Assembly: GCF_905147045.1 (NCBI RefSeq)
Contig: NC_065897.1
Coordinates: 5,037,001-5,101,000 of the forward strand
Direction of reading: 5' to 3'
Length of the DNA: 64,000 bases
Source of the DNA: Nymphalis io
Taxonomy: Eukaryota; Arthropoda; Insecta; Lepidoptera; Nymphalidae
Part shown: piece after piece, positions 1 to 11,541 of the stretch
Numbering within the stretch: position 1 is the first letter of the stretch
Layout of the letters: every line of letters begins with the position of its first letter
Notes under the pieces: generated by a model
What the model saw: only the letters and a program-made list of their open reading frames with translations
Databases searched by the model: none
Told to the model about the DNA's origin: nothing
Translations under genes and position numbers: made by a program

Positions 1-289
1 TACTACATAGAACTATGTAGATATATCTTACAAATAATGTAAACCTACGTATGTAATATGTATTCTTTGTAACCTCCGTCCAAAATACATTCAAAAGCGA
101 ATTATTAATTTATAAAATGAATATTTATATATTTAATTTTAAGTGCCTTTTAGAGTATACAAATAAATTTTTATACCTACCAATTCGTTTTATTATTTAC
201 ATCGTAATATTCATCGTTTTAAAACGAAATTTACATTTTTGTAATGTAATATTTATATTTAATAGATAACAAATCACTATGTAACAGAA

Positions 290-395
290 ACAACGATCTC
301 ACTTTGAGACTCACTTTAGTAAGTCCACCACCAATTCTGGATGCACATTCTTCCGAGAAGAACCGGCAAGAAATTTTCTATTTTTAACCAATAAA
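290..395. repeat. possible non-LTR element 3' fragment
   Basis: The stretch around cgagaagaaccggcaagaa resembles a short sequence I associate with 3' ends of lepidopteran LINEs. It has no open frame and the boundaries are uncertain. The call rests on recollection of the motif only. Confidence 0.25.
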
Positions 396-429
396 TTATA
401 CAAATACAGTTAAATTTATAAAGTGATTC

Positions 430-525
430 ACTGCTTGTGGATTCCCCTGTTGATTAAAGGCCTCCCCTACTTTTGAGGAGAAAGTTTGGAGCTTATTCCA
501 CTATGCTGCTTCAAGGCGGGTAGAT
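430..525 (-). repeat. SINE-A 3' fragment
   Basis: Reverse-strand copy of the 3' third of the commonest SINE in this window. It keeps the block aaggcctc...ttttgaggagaa...gtttggagcttattccac and the following gctgctcc-like segment, with several substitutions. The tRNA-like head is missing, so this is an old 5'-truncated copy. Confidence 0.7.
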
Positions 526-942
526 GAAAATAGGTAATTTACATATTCTCTATGAAAATTTTAAAAAATAAAACCTACACGCTTGTCATTTTATTTAGTC
601 AATGACAAACAATATTACATGAGTATATGTACATAAAGGTGTTGTAAATGTAAGTACAGGAAGATTGTTAAATATATCCAGAAGAGAGTCTGCAGCACAA
701 ATATTATAAATACCTAAAACCGTAAATAATAGTACTTTTTAAATAACCAAAATATACTGACTTGAGTAGTAGCAGGTATAAGTATTTGTATATGATCAGT
801 GAGTAGAATGAAACAAACAAACAAAAGTCAGGTAATTAAAACATGAAGCAAATTTATCACCCAGCCAAAGTAAAGAGACACTCACAAATATATTTATAGC
901 ATACAACAACCGTAGGCGTCTGTACACGCGAGTTCCCCCCCG

Positions 943-1004
943 ATTTGCATAATACAACTTCAGTTGGCAGTATTAAGTCTTAATTGTTCACTTGCGCATG
1001 CGCC
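943..1004. promoter_or_regulatory. octamer plus NRF-1/EWG-like palindrome
   Basis: A perfect octamer ATTTGCAT (943-950), as bound by POU-domain proteins, lies about 45 bp from a perfect GCGCATGCGC palindrome (994-1003), the core of NRF-1/Erect-wing sites. The local sequence is richer in GC than its surroundings. No TATA box or downstream exon is recognised, so an enhancer or a TATA-less promoter is only a possibility. Confidence 0.25.
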
Positions 1005-1274
1005 ACTGAGAGAAATTTAAAGCAGAAAATATACACCGCATTTCACGGTCTTATTCCATAAAATAAATTGTTTTGATAAATATAAACGTGTTATCTATTT
1101 ATCAACATTGAAGTAACAACTTTGAAGCTTTTCGACTGGAATTTATTTTAAAAGTTGCTGCGAACAAAGACGAATTATAATCGCGATACATAGATCGGTA
1201 GGTATGTTTTTTAAAGCAAGTATCTTTTTGTTCAGTATTTTTTCTCAAAAATATAAAAACAAAGATTTAGTATT

Positions 1275-1440
1275 TTATGAATTCCATTTTTTAAGCCCCC
1301 ACGCAAAATGACCCCTCATTCTAAGTTTAACGTGTTTATCTGTGTGTCGGTCTGTGTTGGTCTGTATTGGAGCTCCTAAGCGGATGAACCGATTTTGGTT
1401 TAGTTTTAAAAGATAAAAAAAGTAATGATATCGCATAAAG
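1275..1440 (+). repeat. transposon 3'-region fragment (family G)
   Basis: Contains repeated gtctgt words followed by gagctcctaagcggatgaac and cgattttggtt. I recognise this pattern as an interspersed lepidopteran repeat. A relative lies in reverse at 33291-33670. The element class is not determinable here and no coding remains. Confidence 0.45.
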
Positions 1441-4400
1441 AAGTGATTTTTTTATTAATATAGATGAAAGAATGGCTAATCTTTTACAATATTAGATTTG
1501 ATTAATTACCCACTAGGTAACCGATTTGCTTGATTTCTCTCCTGTTCTCAATAAAAAACTGTACTGCACTTCAGATGCATTTTTTAAAGGATTGCCCTCG
1601 CATTTAATATATCAGACTTGTAACTATAAAACTGCGGGAGCTAATTTGAAGTACCACGCGACGCAAACCGCAGGAGGTCGCTAGTGTTCCAATTGCATGG
1701 TGTGAACGGAAGTTGCTAAGAATCCTTACATTAAATTTTATTGTAACACATTTATTTTATGCCACGAACCTCTGGCGCAGTAGACGCCAAACCAGCTAAC
1801 GTCGATAACAGTAAAGATCCACGGTGAACTAGTATTGGACATGCATGTTCTTACTCCTGATTTAGTAAGCTCAAATCCAATGAAAGATCAATGTTTATTC
1901 GTAATTCTTGAGTACCAACATTACGAGTTATTGGTAACCTTATTCTTAACACATAAATTACTTTGAAGGATGACATAGATAAAATAACAAGACCAAATTC
2001 GATTATCAAACAATGAGTCGTTCTTTTAAAATTCCTACAGGCGGTATTTTGTAGGTCTTCTGTAAAATCTTCGAAAGTCCTTACCATGTATGATGTGATA
2101 TTCCCATAATGGATCTGTTGGGAATTCGGTAATTTTGCATTTTGAAACTTATATCCAAGTTCATAAAGAACACATTTGATCATACAGCAATTATATAAAA
2201 TATTCATATAATATAAATCTTAGTATTGCGAGACGTAGAAATCACAATAATTCGTAATCATTAAAACAAAAAAAAAATTAAATGTAGCAAATTACATGAA
2301 AAATTTAAACAACAGAACTAAAGATCATATTAGTTACGTTATTAAATAATAAGCACAACATAACACCCTATTGTAGGAATTAATAAGTAAACATATTAGG
2401 ATTTTCTCACTTACTGAGGGACGGGACTGCAATACTGACTTCCTATCTCCGTTTATAAGCTATCAATAAATTCGTATAGGCCAGCCACAGAACGAACGAA
2501 GCGAGTCCGCTAAATGGCCTTGACTAATATTTTGAAAACCGTGAATTAAAACCACCTCTATTAGCGCATCAATCAGTTTCAGTCGTTACTAATAATTTTT
2601 TTTAAAGAAAACATAAAAACAATTATTATATATATATATATCATAAAAGTCTATATATAACTAAGCAATAATTTAAAGTAGTTTTCGGTTACGGTTACTA
2701 GGTACGCTGTGTCATTCCTTTACCCTTAACAACGTTCGTACAAAATTTTACGATAATCGGTTGAGTTAAGACGCGAAATCATAATACTCGAAGTCAATAA
2801 ACGAACTCACTTTCGAAATTATAATATTAGTAAGGACAAGTATATGCGCATAACTCGCTCAACCACATTGCTGTTTACACATAGACTCAACAACTGACAA
2901 GTTAGTACTTGCATATGAAATTTTACGTTTATTTATAAGTTCGACGATCAATTGTATCACCTAATGATTATTTGCAACCAACACAGATATTCTAAGAAAT
3001 GTTATCTATCCCTCACACCGTTAACGGGCTGATTTTGCAATCTAAGATGTTACGACCCTAGTGCCTGTAAGTACACCGACACACTCGCCCTTCACAACGA
3101 AACAACCATTCAAAGTATTGTATGAATTTAAATAAGTGATAACCAAAAAGCTATAAATATAAACTTTAGAAACTTTTAAAACTAGCCTATTAGATACAAC
3201 CATATTACATACAGTATATTAAAAATACAAATAATAGTTGTCGGAGATCATTATATACCATTCCAAGTTGTGATTAAATTTTAAAATGCATTATGTTGTA
3301 ATTGTTATTGAAAGCATACACTTAAATACATTAATTTTGTTGTATCAATCACAGGTTTATTGATTAATGCAATTCACGAAGTGCCTTACGGTTATCATTT
3401 TATAATTATACAGAATGTTCTTAAATGATTTGATTTTTTATTTCTTTAAAGATTAGTTTTTGATCGTAGATTTATTTGATTATAAAACTAGTAACAAAAA
3501 CGAATTCACAATTTAAAATCAAATCAATCTAGCATCAAAATAAACTCTATTCAAGACAAACTAATAATGCACTAAGAAACCAGACTGTAGGTTTATTAAC
3601 GCGAACGGAAAGTTATGTAATCCAGCCGATATAAATAATAATATCCACTTTACGTCAATAATAAACTTTTGCTTTACCGAAACGTATTTTTATTTATAAA
3701 GTAGTTTTTTTTAATATTTTATCGTATTAAGTTCTTAAAATAGCCCATACTTAATGGCTAAGGAAAATATTCTTTAATATAAGTTTTACGTTTCATAAGA
3801 ACAAATTCAATATAATTTAAGCACAACCTGTAAACATGACGAATATTTTTAGTAAAGGCAAAACGCCGATCACAGGCATTATAAATCTTTATAGAACAAT
3901 TATAACGATACTGGGTGGTCTGATATAGACCACCGAAACATTTCTCCTAGAAACCTTAATAATATGAATCATAGACATTATAATATAGTAGAAATGGCGT
4001 ATTATGATTATTTGTTTTGTATATAATCTATTATTTTTCATACATTTTTCGATTTTGTTTTGCAAAATTATACATAATTTTTGCAATATTAGACATAATT
4101 TAAAAACAATATATTTAATTCGTATCAATAATTATCATATTTTACAGTTTTATTTTAACTATTTTAGCTATTAAAGAGTAATATAATTTGTTGTTTTTAG
4201 ATAAAAAGATTGGGCACCTAATTTAACCCACATTTGTGGCATTTTTAGTTTTACATTTTGAGATATGTACTTAAATATAACGATTCGATATCATTAATGG
4301 TTAGTAAATTGTGTATATTTTGTAGATGGATATAATTAATAAATACAAATAAAATTTTATTAAACATGAGAATTGTACTAATTTATCATTTTAATTTTAC

Positions 4401-5341
4401 TTAAGTGGCTTCCTGTGATTATAAGCATGTTATTGTACCGTTACAAAATATATAGAATGAACGTTAAAAGTTGATAAGAATTTATGATATGTAAGTTTTT
4501 AAAAGTGTTTTTAAAAGTCACAAATACTATACTTAAACCATTGAACGTTCTCATTTCTCCTTTTGCACCTATCCAGTTATAAAAATAGTATTACATTCAC
4601 AAACCAAACTGTGATCACAAAAAGCTCGATTAAACCAACAATTTAGAGCGGCGCGGGCACACAATACCATAGATCGCCACAGGAGCCAATGTACCAACTA
4701 CCGCACACCTCATTATATTGACCTACAATAACCTTCTTTTTCAAGCAATTTAAAGGTCCAGTTACACTGGCAATATAAGTCCACCTAAGCAACTATCAGC
4801 TGCATAAAAAATCCAATAAAGAAAAAACAAAATAGACGAGTTGTTTGGATCAATATGGAGTGTTGTTTGAAACAAACTGCTTTGTCATAGGGCGTAATCG
4901 AGGTGGGACGGTGGCGCCTTTGTGAGAGCCGTCACTGGCTTTTTGTGGCGATATCTGATGGATACTGGTCCAATTTTGCCGACAAAAAACTAGCGCTTGC
5001 TTCAACACAATTGTTCATACCTCGTTGATATACCATCAGCATTGTATTGAGAAGGTCTATGATTGGAACTTAAGCATCCGAAGAATCCATATATTTTTAT
5101 CCAAACGTTCTTGTCTTCTTTGCTATTGATATTCATTTTCATCGTAATGTATTTCTCAGTTGAAAGGCGCGTGACGAATTGCAAAGTGAGTATCAACATA
5201 TTTAAATTTCTGACCATCACGATTTGAACTGCTTCAACTATATGAATATTTGTATTTGTATTTGCAAACAATGCAACTCCTGTGACATATCACCTAAAAT
5301 ATTCCTTTAATAAAACAAACCTAAACAAAGGCGTTAATTAT

Positions 5342-5433
5342 ATCGATCGCTTGATTTAAACTCTGTCGTTTCGCACTCAACTCGGGCTTAATAATCGATA
5401 TGAAACTTACGATCGCTGCTTGAATTAATCGAT
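5342..5433. promoter_or_regulatory. cluster of ATCGAT sites
   Basis: Three exact ATCGAT hexamers (5342-5347, 5394-5399, 5428-5433) lie within 92 bp. A gatcgcttgat block is partly repeated as gatcgctgcttgaat. ATCGAT is the core bound by Cut-type homeodomains and, as TATCGATA, by DREF. Function is inferred from motif density alone. Confidence 0.2.
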
Positions 5434-6398
5434 AATTGTGCATAAATCATTGATGTTCGATTGCACAAAGCGAGATCGGGTGCGAAGAGCAAATTTATCG
5501 CCGCATAATACCTGGATGGCGTGCTTCGGGTACATAACTCGGAAAGCAATCCTGGCTTATGATGGTGAGGAATTGGTAGGCGATACTTGGTAACTTATAT
5601 GGTGTGAAACTGCTTGTGGAATTTAAGGACTTTGAAATATGATTTTGAAGTATTCTTAAAAATATGATTTTATTTTTAAGATAGAGGTACTTATACATTT
5701 TTTTAGGAAATATTTAGTATGATGGAGGTGAGAAATAACAAGTTAAATTGGTAAACTGCTTCCTTTATATTAGGTCTAGCTGGTACAGCTGCAGAGCATC
5801 CTACAGATCATCCTGCATCCTGGCTTAGAGTTCAGGAACTGACTAATATATGTTATAAGTTTTTATATATAAAAAATAAACATTTCTTATACATCAATTA
5901 CCAAATTATTATACTCCCGTACAAAAAGTACTTGAAGCAATTGATTTTGCATCTGATCTCCGCTTGGTTTCGGGGACGTCAGACACGTCTATGAGAGTAA
6001 GGTAATAGAGAATCCATCTCCTGCGTAGTGAACTAGTCTACGTTGATAATTGCTGATAACGGTCAGGAAGACATCAACCTATAATTGTAATAAAATTTCA
6101 TTCTCATACTTTTTAGGTGGAATTGCTATTATAGCTAATTATAATTCGAATTAAAAAAAACTAATCACGATACTTCATGTTCGATTTAATCATTAACTGG
6201 GTTCTTTATTTTCTTTTCGCACTCTACGTATTTTCATTTATCAATCACGAAACAATCATCTACCAAAGACTACATCAAAGAAATCGACGTGTTGTGTTTT
6301 TCAATTTCATCGATAATATGTATCAATATCGTTTAAACTAAAGCAAACAATTCACGTTCCGGAACCGTCTTTACATCTAATGACGGCTATCTGGTTCA

Positions 6399-6448
6399 GC
6401 CGGACCACAAACAGATCCAAAGTGTAATTTCGTCCGGCAAAAACCACA
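6399..6448. promoter_or_regulatory. paired Runt motifs with an inverted repeat
   Basis: ACCACA (RUNX/Runt core) occurs at 6404-6409 and 6443-6448. A GCCGGAC/GTCCGGC inverted repeat lies at 6399-6405 and 6432-6438. The block is less AT-rich than its flanks and does not look like any repeat family seen here. Enhancer status is speculative. Confidence 0.2.
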
Positions 6449-7314
6449 ATGATTGCCAATCGCCACACCATGGCATTATGCGTTCTGATTTCTTATTTAG
6501 AGATGTGAAAGAAACTATACGCAATAAACAAACGAATATATGATATTGAGTTAAAACTAATTTGTAACATAGAATGTTTATTTATTGTACAGTTTTAAAA
6601 TATGTCATTTTAATATAAAATTTTTGACTATAAATAACAATATTGTCCTTGAACATCTTACAATAATAAATAAGCAATTTTCTTATATTTATAAATGCAT
6701 TTCGAGTACCTAGCTCAGAAACGTCTCTAACGGCTTGACTTAAAATTGCTATCTATATAGGCATAACGCAATTTAAAAAAAATAAAGTTTTTTATAACTA
6801 ATTCCATTATTTGAGCCGAGCGAAACTCGATCACTCAGGTACTAAAATATAAAACGCCGTTGAAAAGCTATAAGCCCTCATAGTGCAAGTTGCTGTCAAT
6901 AAAATTTATATATTTTGCATGGAAATCATAAATCAAAAGCAAAACATAATTCTCTTTTAATTTAAGATACTTAATTTTTTTTAATACGTGCTATTATATT
7001 AAAATAGGCATTTCGAGCAATCACAATGTATATGTAATATAATAAATTTAATTTTCAATATAATACACGAATAATACGCCCAACACTACTAGTAAAATGT
7101 TACGGCACGTGGCGCTCCGAAGCATTTTCACCATGAAACCTTATAATTTTTTCAAATTCCTTAACTTTTATCCCTATCTTTCGATGTTAGAGTTTATTTT
7201 TCTGTAAACCTCCTTTATTGTTTTAGTTATATCACGTTCAAATATTGTTTGCTGTTGTTATTACAATTTGCAAATATTCACGTAGGTGTATTTGCTTTAA
7301 GACGGTATAATGTT

Positions 7315-7622
7315 TTATTTGTTTATTTGTTTGACGCTCGAACCGCTGGACGGTTTCTAAATTTTATCATGGAAGTTTATGTCGTAGAATCGAATATAAG
7401 GTACTTTCACTTATTTGGAACCATAATATTCTGTACTAATACGTTATGTACTGTTACGCTTTCACGCCTAAACCGCCAAACCGATTTCAATGAAATTTAG
7501 TAAGAAAAGCAAGCTCAAAGCCCGAGAAAGATATGTCCTTTCTACCTACTTTTTAGATTCCCCCCCCCCCCCTATCTACTAACACGCTTGTTGAAGCCGC
7601 GAGCGAAAACGAGTACTTTTAT
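7315..7622 (+). repeat. non-LTR-like 3' tail with poly-C tract
   Basis: Contains gttacgctttcacgcctaaa, then accgatttcaatgaaattta, a run of 13 C (7560-7572), and gccgcgagcgaaaacgag. This order is typical of a very common lepidopteran repeat tail. An earlier segment (7330-7380) repeats the same theme, so two copies may be joined. The 83-codon open frame across it is not taken as a gene. Confidence 0.5.
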
Positions 7623-7929
7623 ATATATTTTGCGAAGCTGCCAGATAACAGCTTGTATTCTACAATTATAATCGTTATAAAACTTTGCCTGAAAACTATT
7701 TAAATAAAATTTACCTGAATCTTAGATAACAGCTAAATAATGATATATATATGTATACTTTCTGTTTATATTTAGCAAATATATTACAAATATTAATAAA
7801 AGTACTCGCTTAAATAAATAAATAAAATGGATGACTATGGATTAGTGTTACAATTTATTTTTTGAATTTGCTTCCTGTCCGTATCACCAGAAACATTATT
7901 AGTATATTATATATGTATAATTGTCAAAC

Positions 7930-7972
7930 GTACATCGTCAATATGCCACCAACATTGCGAACTTAAGTTTGT
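7930..7972 (+). repeat. short Rep-D remnant
   Basis: The words atatgccaccaacattgcga and acttaa match the middle of Rep-D (best copy 51715-52013). Only about 40 bp remain, just before a SINE-B copy. Confidence 0.3.
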
Positions 7973-8020
7973 TAATTTTTATTATTATTGACTGATAATA
8001 TTGAAACGACAATATTGATA

Positions 8021-8369
8021 TTATAATAATAATAATATCCTGGGAAATTTTTCACACACGGCCATCTGATCCCAAATTAAGATTGAACAAAGCTTGTGCT
8101 ATGGAAACCAGACACAGTTGTCTGGTTTCCATAGCATCGTATATATCAGTATATAAGATAAAAGAAAAGAACTAGAACTGATAAAAGAAAAGTAGTATAT
8201 GTAGATACTACTTTTCTTTTGTAAATACATACTTATATAGATAATTACACCAAGACTCAGGACAAACAGACATGTTCATGCACACAAAAGTCTGTCCTGG
8301 GTGGGAATCGAACCCACAACCTTCGGCGTGAAAAGGCAAGTATCTACCAACCACGCCAACCGGCTCGTC
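8021..8369 (-). repeat. SINE-B, near full length, rearranged inside
   Basis: Reverse-strand tRNA-derived SINE. Read on the minus strand it begins gagccggttggcgtggttgg, carries a B box (ggttcgattcc), passes through cctgtttgtcc-like sequence, and ends near tcccaggatatt with ATT/AAT repeats. Two palindromes (8097-8136 and 8183-8220) show that internal pieces were copied in reverse; other copies read straight through these points. Confidence 0.8.
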
Positions 8370-8570
8370 AAAATATATAAAACATTTTATTAAACCAAAT
8401 ATACGATACAGTTTTTTTATATGTATAACTATAGAAGCTTAAAAAATTTTTGTCCCTTATTTCCTTTAAACTATATATCAGTTTGTTCAGATATTATACA
8501 TTCCTCAAAAATAATTAAAATAATTAGTCACATAGAAGTGATAAATACGTTATACTTTTATAACATTTCT

Positions 8571-8857
8571 CGTAACAGCCTGTGAATGTCCCACAGCCGG
8601 GCTAAAGGCCTCGTCTCCCTTTTTGAGGGGAAGGTTTGGAGCTTATTTCACCACATTGCTCCAGTGCGGGTTGGTGGAATACACATGTGGCAGAATTTCA
8701 GTGAAATTGTACACACGATGTTTTCCTTCACCGTAAAGCACGAGATGAATTATAATCACAAATTAATCACATGAAAATTCAGTGATGCTTGCCCGGGTTT
8801 GAACCTACGATCATCGGTTAAGATTCACGAGTTCTTACCACTGGGCCATCTCGGCTT
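8571..8857 (-). repeat. SINE-A, near full length
   Basis: Complete reverse copy running from the cgtaacagcctgtgaatgtc 3' end to the tRNA-like head, with the A-box region read as ccactgggccatctcggct. It lacks a short block (roughly agacacatgcaggtttcctc) seen at 24762-25075. Imperfect flanking repeats (tataacattt 8559-8568, tataatattt 8857-8866) may be the target-site duplication. The 62-codon frame inside is an artefact of the SINE. Confidence 0.85.
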
Positions 8858-9118
8858 ATAATATTTACCAATTAATAAATTCGTAAAAAAACAGTGTTAC
8901 GCCAACATTTATTTATTTTTAACGATGCGTGAGCATACGTACAAAAATAAATACAGTGTTTTCAAGATGTCGGTCAACACCTTCCCTTAAAAATTCTTTA
9001 AGGTAAATCGAAAAATTCGATTTCCTTTATGGAACCATGCCCTATCATATTTCAAATTACAAATCAATTATTAGAATTTTTTGCACACCTCAAATGCACT
9101 GATATAATTTTTTATTAG

Positions 9119-9220
9119 ACATTGGCTCTGTAAGACATATTACCCATTTCTTATTTCATCAATGCGTCAACCATGGAAACTAAGATGTCTCTTGTGCTTG
9201 TACAACTGCATCCACTCCAT
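9119..9220 (+). repeat. Rep-D fragment
   Basis: Matches the part of Rep-D from acattggctctgtaagaca through aatgcgtcaaccatggaaac to tctcttgtgcttgta. Both ends are missing. Confidence 0.55.
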
Positions 9221-9626
9221 TAAAATACAAACACATTAAGCTTTTTTAAAATCCAACATCGTTTTGTTTAAAATTTAAAAATTAGAGTCCGAAATACCCA
9301 TTTCCATTTCTCAACTTTAAAAGATCAGAAATAGAAAAAGAAACAGATTTAATTTATTATTCAGTCTTAAATTTAATAAAATGAAAAGCATATTATTGAA
9401 CAGTGTCCGTTATTAAAAAAATATTATTTTAACTTGGAGTACATAGTTTATGGAGATATTACAAGGTATTCTAATCAACCTATGAGAATAATTAACGGTT
9501 GGTAAGATGTACTTGGGTATTGCATTACTAATCGTATTATAATATTTGTTTTTATTTTCTCATTAACTGCTCCGCGTGGTTTCACCCGCGTTGGAGATAC
9601 TATGTCACATTATGTTTGATACATCG

Positions 9627-9690
9627 ATCACGAGATGAATAAACAAATATGCACATGAAAATTCAGCAGTGCCTGACTTTGAACCTGCAA
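9627..9690 (-). repeat. SINE-A head fragment
   Basis: The segment cacgagatgaat...gcacatgaaaattcag, followed by gtgcctgactttgaacctgc, matches the head-proximal part of SINE-A in reverse. It runs directly into the AT microsatellite. Confidence 0.6.
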
Positions 9691-9705
9691 ATATATATAT
9701 TGTAT

Positions 9706-9786
<81 letters not shown>

Positions 9787-9789
9787 TAC
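9691..9789. repeat. (AT)n microsatellite
   Basis: About 100 bp of almost pure AT dinucleotides, interrupted only by two TG-containing steps near 9700-9710. It sits against a truncated SINE-A head, so it may have grown at the insertion junction. Likely length-variable. Confidence 0.95.
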
Positions 9790-9934
9790 ATATTACTATT
9801 TATTTAAAAACATAAAGTCCTATGTAAAATATTAACAGTCGTTAATGCTGGAACAACAAAAAATGCCTAATTAAATACTACAAAAGTGACCGTTCGTAAC
9901 AGCAACACCAATCTACCAGTAATGTCAGCGATGA

Positions 9935-9988
9935 AACGGTTAGCAGGTGCGCGATCACCTGTTACCACACTAACCGTTAGTGACGTAA
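9935..9988. promoter_or_regulatory. nested dyad: Myb-like and E-box sites, then CRE-like site
   Basis: AACGGTTAG (9935-9943) is mirrored by CTAACCGTT (9970-9978). Inside this pair CAGGTG (9944-9949) is mirrored by CACCTG (9956-9961). TGACGTAA, a CRE-like octamer, follows at 9981-9988. The double symmetry suggests binding sites for dimeric factors, but no adjoining gene was found. Confidence 0.3.
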
Positions 9989-11050
9989 CGTGTATGGGGG
10001 AATGGGTGAGATTTGGCGCTCTTGTGATATAGATTATTTAATCGAACGGAAATGTTGAAAGTATCAAAAATTATAAAAATCGAAAATTATTTATAGCGAT
10101 ATTATTATAAAGTGAAATAGAAAAAAGTACGTCTCAAATGTATAGACAAAATTTAATGTTGGTTATTAAAAAATGTAATCTATGAAATACATATGATTCA
10201 ATATAGAAATAGTTGTTTTATTCCCTATGTACTGCTCGTAAAATTGGTTGATTATACTATAACTATTTAATCAAACGTTAGAGCAATATTTTAGCTTAAT
10301 CGGTTGAGTGGAACGGGGTTACAAGTCACACGCTCCATAATGTACGTAATACGTGTGGGTGACACATATTACGCACAGCTCGAATGATAGCAAAGAAGGG
10401 GTTGATAGTTGAGCCTTTCAAAATCTCAATTATATAAGACATGCGAAAAAAATATCGAAAATATGACACGCCGCCGCCATTAGGACACGAAGAGAACAAA
10501 TAATAAACAAACTTAATTCCTAAAACGGTATGCCTAAGTAGACTAATCAAACCATACTTTTCAAATATAACGAGAGACGTGCTAGTCGTACAATATACAA
10601 ATAACCAAAATGTTAAATGAAACTTCATTTAAATTATTTTTATATCCAAGGTTAATATAATATTATATATTAACAAATTGAGGTATGCTGTGAATGGTAT
10701 TGAAATAATAATAATTTGAATAATTATCGAATCATTATTTGTTCATTATCTCTGTAATATCCTTACATTGTGTAAAATTTTGTCAAGCTCCGAAGTATTA
10801 CATTGTAGTTTGTGTTTTGCCAGAATAAGAAGATTTATTTAATTTATTTATTCTAAGAATCACCGCGAATCAAAGTTTAAAAAGAAATACGGGTAGAAGT
10901 TATCCTTTCTTTCAAAGTAGAAGTAGTTTTTGAAAATCAGAATCAATTCGTAAGAAATTGTGCGTAAAATTATTGTTTTTTTACAGTAATTTCCTTCTGT
11001 ACAGTTATGTAATATCTAGTGGAATCAAAAAGGGCAACCACCAAGCCACC

Positions 11051-11139
11051 TAGTAAGGTATATAATAGATTTATATATATAGATTTTACAAGCTTTTTAT
11101 TATATACCTAGTAAGGTATATAATAAAAAGCTTGTAAAA
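11051..11139. repeat. perfect 25-bp hairpin with an adjacent direct repeat
   Basis: Arms 11084-11108 and 11115-11139 are perfectly complementary over 25 bp (the left starts TTTTACAAGCTTTTTATTAT) around a 6-nt loop TAGTAA. The word tagtaaggtatataata occurs at 11051-11067 and again at 11109-11125. This arrangement fits inverse copying of a neighbouring segment by template switching. It is not inside a known repeat. Confidence 0.9.
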
Positions 11140-11458
11140 AAAACAAATTTCTACAATACTTACTTATAATATTTGTAACAGGCCTATAATGTTTCGTTAA
11201 AAATACACAATAGAAACATCTTGTAAAATTTTAATGACAAAGAAATATTCTTATGCATAAAAATTTAATACCTTATACGATTAATTTCAACCAATCAATA
11301 AAGCCGTACTGGTCGAGTGTGCCTTAGTATTTTAGCTATGATTATTATATTTTTTACCATTCTATCGATTCTATTCATAGCATTTTAGGACGGTGTAGCA
11401 GTTTAATGGGCAATAAATATCTAGAAAGCTAATGAAGCAGCGAGTGCAATCGAACAAT

Positions 11459-11541
11459 AACGCGGGTTAGGACAGGTGCGGTGCGCACGCGCCGACCGTT
11501 AGCGGTAGAAAGTGCGCGACCGCGCAAGCACGCGAGTAGAA
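11459..11541. promoter_or_regulatory. CpG-dense island
   Basis: About 80 bp with well over a dozen CpG steps (ggtgcgcacgcgccgacc, then gtgcgcgaccgcgcaagc) in otherwise AT-rich DNA. It includes gaccgttagcgg, echoing the Myb-like words at 9935-9978. It could be a TATA-less promoter, an enhancer or a conserved element. No exon was recognised beside it. Confidence 0.25.

Larger units (their letters stand above)
1441..7310. other. AT-rich region without recognised genes
   Basis: Mostly unique-looking AT-rich DNA. Short open frames at 1851-2207 and 5002-5271 (both minus) match no family I know and lack coding character. A segment at 2690-2800 (ttcgtacaaaattttacgat then aatcggttgagt) looks like a worn non-LTR 3' end. 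Two small GC-richer islands (5341-5480 and 6399-6448) are listed separately. A TA-rich run sits at about 2625-2642. Confidence 0.5.

Noticed and set aside
9691..9789. CRISPR-like or telomeric repeat
   Set aside because: Plain AT microsatellite; no spacers and no TTAGG motif.
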